NCBI GenBank assembly: GCA_029940345.1
Contig: JAOZRC010000077.1
Coordinates: forward strand, 1-13,144
DNA from: Desulfobacterales bacterium
GTDB taxonomy: Bacteria > Desulfobacterota > Desulfobacteria > Desulfobacterales > JAUCGF01
Reading direction: 5' to 3'
Length of the DNA: 13,144 nucleotides
Shown one piece after another: positions 1-7,000 of the stretch. The position numbers and the translations under genes are program-made. The notes beneath the pieces were generated by a model. It worked only from the letters and a program-made list of their open reading frames with translations. It did not search any database and was not told the DNA's origin. Each line of letters starts with the position of its first letter. Within the stretch, counting starts at the first letter, position 1.

Positions 1-64
1 GTCAGGTTTCGTTCCTCAACCCAACCTACGACTGCATTTAGTGTCCCAGCTTATGTTGGTAGCC
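1..64. repeat. Right end of a family-B MITE-like element, cut by the window edge
   Basis: Bases 41-64 (gtgtcccagc followed by ttatgttggtagcc) match the right end of the complete element at 3214-3340 with very few differences, and match the inverse complement of its left end. The internal part (1-40) is not the same as in the complete copy. It carries a ggttt...aaccc half-palindrome of a type that is widespread as dispersed repeats. The element would end at base 64, so bases 65-72 (caattgtc) are the predicted right target duplication. The left half lies outside the window. Confidence 0.6.
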
Positions 65-313
65 CAATTGTCTTATAAAACCTCTGCGCTCGGAAGCGAC
101 TGACGCCCTGTCAATATTCTGCGGGATTTTTATATTCCGGTCTTACGTTTAAGCGTTCAATAAGACCGCATGGCCGGCTACTTCAGCTCAACCTCTATGG
201 CTGCGGCTTACCAAGGGTTTTCCGCGTTTACCGCCGCCAGCGGGAAAATGCGTCTGGTTGCCGGATGCGATATGAACGAAGACGATGTCACGGCGATTCT
301 TCAAGGAGACCGG
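65..313 (+). pseudogene. Remnant of a PLD-like domain protein (DEAD/SNF2-helicase-associated type), two in-frame stops
   Basis: Reading codons in the frame of base 2 gives RDFYIPVL, then a TAA at 161-163, then DRMAGYFSS, AASGKMRLVAG and MNEDDVTAILQGD. This order (FYIP, then YDR.xGYFSS, then GKMRL, then ..EDV.AI..G) is typical, as I recall the family, of the PLD-like N-terminal domain of large helicase proteins found in restriction and defence settings. The TAA falls where that family usually has Tyr (Y-D-R), so it looks like a nonsense mutation. A second in-frame TGA lies at 101-103. Resemblance stops near base 310, so nearly all of the gene (helicase part) is missing. There is no ribosome binding site before the ATG at 170, so the 62-codon open frame starting there is not treated as a gene. 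The left edge abuts the repeat ending at 64, which may have helped to break the gene. Family assignment is from motif memory and should be searched. Confidence 0.6.
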
Positions 314-329
314 CACTTGATTTATACAC

Positions 330-968
330 CTATCCGATCAGAAATATACCGTAAGTAGCGCGCCAATTGGGAAAAAAGCGGATGACATTACCGCTGCGAT
401 TCCGGTTGTGAGTGTTAATGGCCACCTCTTTAACAATTTTAAAGCCTGCTTCTTTTGAAAAATGCCTGAAATCCTGAATGGTAATCACCCGGATATTTGG
501 TGTGTTATGCCATTGGTAAGGCAACTGCCTGGATATAGGCGCGCATCCTTTGAATAGCAGTTGGAAACGGATGCCCCAATGGCTAAAATTGGGAAAGCTG
601 ACAATCCCTTTTTTGCCGATGCGCAGGATCGAACGAATCAATTTCGCGGGTTGATAAATTTGTTGCAGGGTCTGGCTTAAAATAACATAATCAAAGGCGT
701 TGTCAGGGTAGTCGTCAATCTCTTCATTGATATCACCCTGGAGAACCGCAAGCCCTTTGGCGATGCAAACCGCAACGCGGTCTTCTTTGATTTCAATGCC
801 GGTGCAAGCCGCCTGCTTGTTATTTTTCAGATAATATAGCAGTTCGCCTTCACCGCATCCCAAGCCCAGGACTTTGGAGCCGGGTTCTATCCAGAAAGCC
901 ACAACCCGCAGGTCAAAGCGCATTCGCTCATACTTTATTTTATGTTTATGCGGTTTCACGCCAGACAC
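330..968 (-). CDS. metW: Methionine biosynthesis protein MetW
   Basis: MetW is a small methyltransferase-fold protein that partners with the homoserine O-acyltransferase MetX. In several bacteria it is needed for full MetX activity. The 212 residues match the usual MetW length. A Rossmann motif I, VLGLGCGEG, lies near residues 33-41; most relatives have Asp where the first G after VL stands. The family-specific block FPNFSHWGIRFQLL...ISRQLPYQWHNTPNIRVITI..F follows in the second half. The start is GTG at 968-966, supported by an AAAGGA ribosome binding site about 10 nt upstream on the minus strand, and it lies 23 bp inside the end of metX. That overlap suggests translational coupling in a metXW operon. 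It converges with the pseudogene to its left, and no clear terminator was seen. The D-to-G change in motif I may weaken SAM binding; this is inference. Confidence 0.93.
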   Translation of the reverse strand: MSGVKPHKHKIKYERMRFDLRVVAFWIEPGSKVLGLGCGEGELLYYLKNNKQAACTGIEIKEDRVAVCIAKGLAVLQGDINEEIDDYPDNAFDYVILSQTLQQIYQPAKLIRSILRIGKKGIVSFPNFSHWGIRFQLLFKGCAPISRQLPYQWHNTPNIRVITIQDFRHFSKEAGFKIVKEVAINTHNRNRSGNVIRFFPNWRATYGIFLIG

Positions 969-2115
969 GATTTAAAAATCCTTTCATCATGATATCCAGC
1001 CGTTCATTGGGAAGCAGAAAGGCATCATGCCCCCATTGTGCCTTTATTTCGCAAAAGCTGACATCCAGGTCGTTTTTTTTCATCGCTTTGACCATTGCTT
1101 TGGATTGATACGTGGGATAAAGCCAGTCTGATGTAAAAGAAACTACCAGGAATTTGGCGCGGGCATTGGCAAACGCCTTTACCAGCGACCCCTCGCCATG
1201 CTGTTTTTCCAAGTCAAAATAATCGGCGGCGCGGGTGATAAACAGGAAAGAATTGGCGTCAAACCGCTCAACAAATTTGGCACCCTGATGGCGCAGATAG
1301 CTTTCCACTTGAAAATCGGCATCAAAATTGTAAGAAAAGTCGCTTTTGTTTTGAAGCCGCCGTCCGAATTTTAAGCGCATGGATTCATCGGATAAATAGG
1401 TGATATTCCCGATCATACGCGCCACCGCCAGTCCGGTTGCCGGTTTGGTACCGTCGTAATAGTCGCCGTTGCTCCAATCAGGATCAGACATGATTGCCTG
1501 GCGGGCGACTTCATTAAATGCGATAGCGAGTGCCGAATGTTTGGTAGTCGTGGCCAACGGAATGGCAGCAACCACCATTTCCGGATAACGGACACACCAT
1601 TGCAGCACTTGCATCCCACCGACCGATCCGCCGATAACTGCGAGTATTTTACGAATTCCCAAATGTTCCATGAGGGCTTTTTGAGCGTCAACCATATCGC
1701 CGATTGTCACCATCGGGAAATCGGAACCGTAAGGCTTGCCCGTCCCCGGATTCATCGTTGGAGGACCGACAGACCCCATGCAACTCCCTATAATATTGGA
1801 GCATACGACAAAATATTTATCCGTGTCGATTCCTTTGCCAGGCCCTGCCATAATATCCCACCAGCCCGGTTTGGAATCATCGGTTGCATAATAACCGGCC
1901 ACATGCGAATCGCCGGAAAGCGCATGACACACCAATATGGCATTGCCGGCATCCCGGTTCAGTTCTCCGCAAGTTTCATAAGCGATGGTCACCGGGCCGA
2001 GTTTGGCCCCGCTTTCCAGCACCATTTCATCCGGAGGTTCGGCAAAGGTAAAATATTTTTTTTGCACCCGTCCCACCGAAACACCGTTTTTGTCATGGGT
2101 TATATAGTCACTCAT
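946..2115 (-). CDS. metX: Homoserine O-acyltransferase (acetyltransferase type) MetX
   Basis: This is an alpha/beta-hydrolase-fold enzyme that activates L-homoserine by O-acylation in the first committed step of methionine synthesis in the cytoplasm. The 389-residue length is normal for the family. Visible motifs are YFTFAEPPDEMVLESGAKLG near residues 21-40, CHALSGDSH (63-71), the nucleophile elbow GGSVGGMQ with Ser164, the acid Asp330 in SFTSDWLYPT, and His363 in WGHDAFLLP. The Ser-Asp-His triad is therefore complete. The acyl donor, acetyl-CoA or succinyl-CoA, cannot be settled from sequence by eye, because many MetX proteins annotated as acetyltransferases use succinyl-CoA. The start at 2115 gives a standard N-terminus, but no strong Shine-Dalgarno precedes it. 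Translation may depend on the structured leader or on upstream reading frames. It is the first gene of the operon with metW. Confidence 0.95.
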   Translation of the reverse strand: MSDYITHDKNGVSVGRVQKKYFTFAEPPDEMVLESGAKLGPVTIAYETCGELNRDAGNAILVCHALSGDSHVAGYYATDDSKPGWWDIMAGPGKGIDTDKYFVVCSNIIGSCMGSVGPPTMNPGTGKPYGSDFPMVTIGDMVDAQKALMEHLGIRKILAVIGGSVGGMQVLQWCVRYPEMVVAAIPLATTTKHSALAIAFNEVARQAIMSDPDWSNGDYYDGTKPATGLAVARMIGNITYLSDESMRLKFGRRLQNKSDFSYNFDADFQVESYLRHQGAKFVERFDANSFLFITRAADYFDLEKQHGEGSLVKAFANARAKFLVVSFTSDWLYPTYQSKAMVKAMKKNDLDVSFCEIKAQWGHDAFLLPNERLDIMMKGFLNRVWRETA

Positions 2116-2229
2116 AATAATTCGTGTTAAACTGAAGCCCTACCACCATAAGTCGGCCCACCATCACATCTGCCAGGCAGTCATGCCAAAATCGCCATCT
2201 TTCACAAAAGGCTGAAACGATAGCCTACG
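2116..2229 (-). promoter_or_regulatory. Long structured leader of metX-metW mRNA
   Basis: About 114 nt lie between the predicted transcription start (near 2229) and the metX ATG. On the minus strand it can form aggct/agcct and ctgcc/ggcag hairpins. It contains two short reading frames: a 6-codon ATG frame whose TGA overlaps the ATG of the next, and an 18-codon frame (2164 to 2108) whose TGA overlaps codons 2-3 of metX. It does not match any SAM or SAH riboswitch consensus I can recall. A regulatory role is inference from length, structure and the missing ribosome binding site. Confidence 0.3.
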
Positions 2230-2235
2230 AAAACG

Positions 2236-2265
2236 ATAATAATATATTGTAATATATAGTGTCAA
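2236..2265 (-). promoter_or_regulatory. Sigma70-type promoter for metX-metW
   Basis: On the minus strand a perfect TTGACA (2265-2260) is followed after 18 bp by TATTAT (2241-2236). The spacer is almost entirely A/T. It is correctly oriented for metX, and no other gene lies between. Confidence 0.65.
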
Positions 2266-2312
2266 CCGTTAAGGGGATAATTCACAACTATCTGTTAAGG
2301 CGCTGATGTAGA

Positions 2313-2337
2313 TCGGGTTAGCGAAAGCGTAACCCGA
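2313..2337. repeat. Hairpin repeat tcgggtta...taacccga with GAAA loop
   Basis: An 8-bp perfect stem (tcgggtta at 2313-2320, taacccga at 2330-2337) encloses gcgaaagcg, which can add a two-pair extension and a GNRA-type loop. Sequences of this shape occur as dispersed repeats in many bacterial genomes. The sequence at 1-30 of this window has a related gggtt/aaccc design. It lies between the divergent metX and Nudix promoters. No function is evident. Confidence 0.5.
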
Positions 2338-2370
2338 CAATAGGATTATATAAAGAATACCTAAAAACTG

Positions 2371-2399
2371 TTGATTATTTCACCAGATAATTGCATAAT
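2371..2399 (+). promoter_or_regulatory. Probable promoter for the Nudix gene
   Basis: TTGATT (2371-2376), 17 bp, then CATAAT (2394-2399), preceded by TTG. Transcription would start near 2406, giving a leader of under 20 nt that carries the gene's AAAGGA ribosome binding site (about 2412-2417). Confidence 0.45.
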
Positions 2400-2422
2400 G
2401 GTCCAAATTTGAAAGGATTATT

Positions 2423-3019
2423 ATGGAAATTGGAAAAATTGATAAAATTACCGATAATGCGCATTTAAACCTGTTCCAAATCGGTTATCTGGATCGCGTC
2501 GGGAATAAAAAAAAATGGCAGATTGCTTCACGATTGGCGCACCCCAAGTGCGCCACCGGAAAGTTTGATATACCGGATGCGGTGGTGATTGTTCCCTTTC
2601 ATCAAAAAAAGAACAAGCTGGTGATCATAAAAGAATTTCGAGTGCCGCTAGGGGGCTATCAGTATGGTTTCCCGGCTGGACTCGTAGACCAAGGCGAAAC
2701 GTTAGAGGAAGCCAGTCGCCGCGAGCTCAAAGAAGAAACCGGCCTTACGCTGGGTCATGTTAACCATATCAGTCCGCCGCTGTATTCTTCCAGCGGCATG
2801 ACCGATGAATCCATATCTATGGTTTTTGCCGAATGTGACGGCGAGCCTTCTGATCGGCTGAATGAAAGCTCCGAAGATATCACGGTGATTTTTGTATCAC
2901 CGACCGAAATCCGACAAATGATAAACCGACCGGATCTGAAATTTGACGTTAAAACCTGGCTGGTACTCGCAGCCTATGCCAACGGAACCCCGCCTGGTTT
3001 TAGCCTATCCATGCTCTGA
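2423..3019 (+). CDS. Nudix hydrolase, ADP-ribose pyrophosphatase-like
   Basis: The protein should hydrolyse a nucleoside diphosphate linked to another moiety (ADP-ribose, a nucleotide sugar or similar) with Mg2+ in the cytoplasm. The Nudix box is complete: G86-x5-E92, then R100-E101-L102-K103-E104-E105-T106-G107-L108, matching GX5EX7REUXEEXGU. The preceding EFRVPLGGYQYGFPAGL is characteristic of the ADP-ribose/NDP-sugar pyrophosphatase branch. At 198 residues it is a single-domain protein of normal length. The ATG at 2423 has AAAGGA 6 nt upstream. It appears to be monocistronic, with its own promoter and divergent from metX. The exact substrate cannot be read from the sequence. Confidence 0.9.
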   Translation: MEIGKIDKITDNAHLNLFQIGYLDRVGNKKKWQIASRLAHPKCATGKFDIPDAVVIVPFHQKKNKLVIIKEFRVPLGGYQYGFPAGLVDQGETLEEASRRELKEETGLTLGHVNHISPPLYSSSGMTDESISMVFAECDGEPSDRLNESSEDITVIFVSPTEIRQMINRPDLKFDVKTWLVLAAYANGTPPGFSLSML

Positions 3020-3066
3020 TTATTAACTGGGCGATTTAATTTTATTGATGGAGAGACTAAAAAACC

Positions 3067-3155
3067 GGTGGGCAAAGGTCGTTTCATTTAAAACAGCACG
3101 TCGCTTTGCCCACTGATCATTAATAAACCAAGTGAGTGCGAAACCGTTGCCCACC
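3067..3155 (+). other. Inverted repeat with two alternative pairing partners, downstream of the Nudix gene
   Basis: gtgggcaaag (3068-3077) is perfectly complementary to ctttgcccac (3104-3113). The overlapping ggtgggcaa (3067-3075) is also perfectly complementary to ttgcccacc (3147-3155). The two pairings exclude each other. Neither stem is followed by a T-run, so a simple terminator is unlikely. It could be a repeat or the 3' end structure of the Nudix transcript. Confidence 0.45.
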
Positions 3156-3159
3156 TGTT

Positions 3160-3198
3160 ATGAAATTTTTTTCATATGTGGAAAATGAAAAATTTCAT
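3160..3198. other. A/T-rich perfect hairpin
   Basis: atgaaattttt (3160-3170) pairs perfectly with aaaaatttcat (3188-3198) around a 17-nt loop. A short tttat follows on the plus strand. It could be a weak terminator for the Nudix transcript or a target feature for the adjacent element, whose left duplication begins at 3206. Confidence 0.35.
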
Positions 3199-3213
3199 TT
3201 TATCTACATTTTA

Positions 3214-3340
3214 GGATACCAACATAAGGAGGGACACTTATGTAGCGCGGGAAGCCGTCCCGCGTCGTTAATAGCCACACCACGATGAAAAAGCGGAACA
3301 GCTTTCCGCTTTACATTTGTCCCGGCTTATGTTGGTAGCC
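3214..3340. mobile_element. MITE-like element, family B, 127 bp, with 8-bp target duplications
   Basis: The terminal inverted repeats are about 23 bp with three mismatches: the left begins ggataccaacataag, the right ends cttatgttggtagcc. Immediately outside lie acatttta (3206-3213) and acattata (3341-3348), which match at 7 of 8 positions, as expected for an aged 8-bp target duplication. The interior has no reading frame. It has two strong hairpins: cgcggga/tcccgcg (3246-3264, loop agccg) and a 9-bp stem aaagcggaa/ttccgcttt (3290-3312, loop cagct). A partial second copy ends at base 64. The element is presumably moved in trans by a transposase encoded elsewhere. ISL3, IS256 and IS1595 families commonly make 8-bp duplications and often have GG at their tips, but no parent can be assigned here. 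Confidence 0.8.
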
Positions 3341-3377
3341 ACATTATATATCAACCGCACAGGTAGATAAATTTATA

Positions 3378-3845
3378 TTATTGCCAAACTCCTTTTAAAA
3401 GGCCGGCTATCGGAGCTCCGCCTTTGGATTCAACATACGAAAGAACTGTGGGAACAAATTTGCCAACCATGTCTTTATCTAATTTTAGTTTGGAAAATTG
3501 ATCGGCCAGACTGGCCATGCCAATCGCCTTGCCTGCGCCGCCCTCTACGACAGACGCTATATTACCGGCACCGGGAATTTTAGCAAGTGAAGGAGCCGCA
3601 TCCAAGAGTGTATCCATTGACGGCACAACCTCGGCAACTTTACCGAAATCCTCTTTGCTGAGACTGTTTTTAGCCATGTTGAACAGGGCTCCGGCACCGC
3701 CGGTCGCCTGTTTTTCACTAACGCCAAGTTCTTTCACAAGCGTGCCCACCAGGTCCGCTTCCTCGGCTAAAACAGCACCGGAAGGCAAAGTCATCATTAA
3801 CGTCACCAACAACAACGGTAAAACGATCAATTGAACTAATTTCAT
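3378..3845 (-). CDS. Secreted DUF2780 (VcgC/VcgE-like) protein
   Basis: I chose the ATG at 3845 because AAGGAGG lies about 5 nt upstream of it. An in-frame upstream ATG at 3878 would put 11 residues ahead of the signal peptide. The 155-residue product starts MKLVQLIVLPLLLV and has a clear type I signal peptide, with likely cleavage after AVLA (residue 27). The mature part, LGVSEKQATGGAGALFNMAK followed by LSKEDFGKVAEVVPSMDTLL, matches the DUF2780 family as I know it: small periplasmic or exported proteins of unknown role, rich in Ala, Gly and Leu. No catalytic residues are evident. It is divergent from the CHAT-protease-like gene and separated from it by about 180 bp. Its predicted leader carries a nested palindrome. 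Confidence 0.82.
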   Translation of the reverse strand: MKLVQLIVLPLLLVTLMMTLPSGAVLAEEADLVGTLVKELGVSEKQATGGAGALFNMAKNSLSKEDFGKVAEVVPSMDTLLDAAPSLAKIPGAGNIASVVEGGAGKAIGMASLADQFSKLKLDKDMVGKFVPTVLSYVESKGGAPIAGLLKGVWQ

Positions 3846-3875
3846 GTGAACCTCCTTTTTAAGTAAAATGTCATT

Positions 3876-3931
3876 CATCCGACGGCACTTCCGTTTTTAA
3901 CCGAAAAGTGCCAACCGATATATGACGGATG
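3876..3931. other. Nested palindrome in the DUF2780 leader
   Basis: An outer stem catccg (3876-3881)/cggatg (3926-3931) encloses an inner stem ggcactt (3884-3890)/aagtgcc (3906-3912), with ccg...ccg around the loop. It lies between the predicted minus-strand promoter and the DUF2780 start, so it would be in that mRNA's 5' end. It could be an RNA structure, an operator for the divergent pair or a repeat; the sequence alone does not decide. Confidence 0.45.
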
Positions 3932-3956
3932 CTCATAAAACTTTATAATAATTCGT

Positions 3957-3983
3957 ATTATATTAACCGGATTCGGATTGCAA
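3957..3983 (-). promoter_or_regulatory. Possible promoter for the DUF2780 gene
   Basis: On the minus strand TTGCAA (3983-3978) is followed after a short 15-bp spacer by a perfect TATAAT (3962-3957). The leader to the chosen start would be about 105 nt. The spacer is suboptimal, so confidence is modest. Confidence 0.35.
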
Positions 3984-3992
3984 GAATATAAT
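3963..3992 (+). promoter_or_regulatory. Possible promoter for the CHAT-protein gene
   Basis: A perfect TATAAT (3987-3992) lies 33 bp before the ATG at 4025. The only -35 candidate at acceptable spacing is TTAACC (3963-3968, spacer 18), which is weak. It overlaps the minus-strand promoter candidate, so the divergent genes may compete or be co-controlled. Confidence 0.3.
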
Positions 3993-4024
3993 TCATGTTT
4001 TCCGAGAATCCTTAGGGCGACATC

Positions 4025-7000
4025 ATGAAAACAAAGCATTCTTTTCTGTTGATCACGTTCCTGTTTTTTCTTTTATTCGATATTTCCATGGGCTTTTGCC
4101 AGTCACCGGAGGATTTGATCCAGACCGGAGATAGGCATTTTAATCAAGGGGATTATAAGGTTGCATTTGACCTTTACCGGCAGGTTTATGATCAACTCGA
4201 AAACGTAAGACCGATCCCGCCTTTATTGACGGAAGTCATCAATAACATGGGTGCCGTTTATATCGCCAAAGACGATTACAGTAAATTCTTTCGCTATTTT
4301 TCCGCTGCCAGGAAGTTGAAACAGGGTTTTGTAGGAAGGACCGTGGAACGCTCAAAGGACAACCTGCTTGTCAACGGCGGATTTGAACAAGGGCTGATAT
4401 TTCCCTGGGGTACGGGTCATTATGAACGCTCGGATGGAAAATTTCGTAACGGGGCGTGGTGGAACAGCAAGAATGCCCGTGCATTCATGAAAATCGATGC
4501 TGATGTAATATATTCCGGGAAACGCTCGTTGCAGATAACCAATTACTCTCCGACGGCTCCGCATGTATTCACGACCCTTTCCCAGAGAATAGCCCCTCTC
4601 GAGCCGAACACGACCTATAAAATTTCCTGTTTTGTAAAAGCGGAAAACCTTAAGCCCAGGGCCGTCGGCTTCACCATAGACGCGGCCTGGACGAAACGTC
4701 CTCGCGCCCTTCCGGGGGGAACATATAACTGGCAGGCATATTCGGATACGATCAATATCGGGCATAACAATTATATTGATTTCCGGATACTCCATCTTGA
4801 TACAGGCACGATCTGGCTGGATGATATCGTGATCGAAAAGGTTGAGGCCTTCGGCAAGGAGGAACAATTTCAACGGGCTCAAAGACTGTTTGAACAGGCC
4901 GACTACGCAAAGGCCCTTGATATCTTTCTGAAATTGGAGAAAAAACATCGCAATAACCGGGGTAAACTTCGACAGGTTGAATTGTATAGTGGACGGATTT
5001 ATTTGATATTGGGGCAATATCAGGAAGCCCTGGAACGATTTACCCGGGTGATCGAATCCGGAAATGCCCGTGCTGTCATCGACCTGTCAGACCTCTATTA
5101 CAGTCTCGGGGACTACGATAAGGCCGAGGCCCATTTTAAAAAATCATATAAAATTGCAGCAGGCGACCAGGGCACGGAAAGCCTGGTGCTGAATAAGCTC
5201 AGCCGATGTTACCTGGCACAGGGAAAATCCGACCAAGCCCTGAAGGCTCAAAAGAGGTCCCTGTTTATCCTCCGGCACATTGAGGATAAACACGGGCAGG
5301 CGCAGTCTTTGAATCAACTGGGAATTATTTATCAACACAAGGCGATGGTTGAAAAGTCTGTGGGGCCGTTCCTCAAGGCGCTGAATATGGCCGAGGCTTT
5401 GGGGGACAAAAAACTGGCCTCTGATATACGATTCAACCTGGCCGAGACCTCCCGACTCCGCAAAAGATGGGATGAGTCCGACAAATACGCCATCAGGGCT
5501 TTGAAAATAAAGGAAGAAATTGGTGATCAACTGGGCATGGTGAAGGTGCTTCACTTGCAGGGACGTCTTTGTGTGGCCGGCGGAGACCTTAAAAACGGCG
5601 AAAAACGATACCAACAGGCTATTCATCGATTCGAAGCATTGGTGTCCGATGCTGCGGATATCTCCCGTGAAACCAAGGCGACGTTTATCAAGGGGTTTTC
5701 ACAACTCTATCGCGAATATACGGAGTTGCTTCTGCGATTGTATGAAGACACACGGGATGCGGCGTATCATCGCGAAGCATTTCAGGTCACGGAACAGGCC
5801 CGCTCACGGATTTTTACTGAAATGATTTCCGAGGCTGCGGCGTTGCATGCCTTCGCCTCTACAAGTCAAGACCCGGAATTCGTAACCCTGTTAAAAACGG
5901 AACGTTTGTTAAACGCCAGGATTCACGGGTTGGAAAAACAAATACGCCGCATACGGAAAAAAAGTGCGATAAAGGAGCTGAACAGACAACTGCAAGAAAC
6001 CCGTCAAAACCGTCGGAAAATCCGGGGACGCCTTGTTAAGGATTATCCCCGTTACGCAGACCTGAAGAAGCCAAAACCCCTCGGCATCGAAGATGTACAG
6101 AAGTTGCTGAGAACCGACGAGATCGTACTCAGTTATTTCATCACCCCCGGTCGAACCGGTCTATGGACGATTACCCGGGAAAATGCGTCATTTGCGGTTA
6201 TTCCCCTTAGCCGTGAAACCTTGATCAGCCAAACTGAAACTTTTCGCCGGGCCTTGTCCGAAATTCCGGACGTATTATCCCGGTCAGATCCCGCCAATGG
6301 TAAAAAACAGGTCAGGCTGGCCTTTTCCTGCTACGACCCGGACACTGCCCACGCGCTATATAAAATCCTCGTCGCCCCGGCAGAGCCTTTATTGAAAACC
6401 AAACCCCAGGTATATCTGGCCTTGAATGATCTCCTGTACAAACTTCCTTTTGAAACCCTTTTAACCCGGCCTTTTGTAAAAATTGCCAAAATAGATAAAA
6501 CTGTTAAGAATTATTCCGCCGAATCTGGTATCGGTGCCGAACTCCGTAATGCACCCTTCTGGGTAAAAACCCACAATATCGCCTATCTGCCTTCTTTATC
6601 CGTCCTCCGGAGCCTTCGAAAACTGGGAAAGGACAACGTCAAGGAAAGATCCCCCCTGCTTGCTTTTGCCGACCCGGCGTTTGAATCTTCGGCCGGGAGT
6701 CACGCCTCAGACGGAGGGCCTGCGACCACCCGCTCCGCGCTGTTGTCCCGCTTGCAAACCAGGTCCGTATTCAGCGGAACAACGCTGCCCCCGTTGCCCG
6801 ACACCCGTAAGGAGGCCCTGGCCGTAGCCAAAATACTGGGGGCCTCTCCGGAAAAGGCCATCTATCTTCGGGACAGGGCCTCTGAATATAACCTTAAACA
6901 CCTCCCGCTAACCCGGTATCAATACCTTCTTTTTGCCACACACGGATTTATGGCTGGAGAATTCGGCCCGGGCATCCAGCCGGCCCTGGCATTGAGCTTT

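Noticed and set aside
170..358. A genuine 62-residue small gene
   Set aside because: It has no ribosome binding site, overlaps the metW end, and its similarity continues upstream through an in-frame stop, so a pseudogene explains it better.
1537..2130. A 197-codon open frame on the plus strand opposite metX
   Set aside because: It is antisense to a clear metX and its translation is His/Arg-rich with no recognisable domain, as expected for a shadow frame.
2116..2229. A known SAM-I, SAM-II or SAH riboswitch upstream of metX
   Set aside because: None of the conserved core segments I know for these classes is visible. An Rfam scan would settle it.
4025..4105. Lipoprotein signal at Cys25 of the CHAT protein
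   Set aside because: The residues before the Cys (M-G-F) do not fit a lipobox; Phe at -1 is not tolerated.
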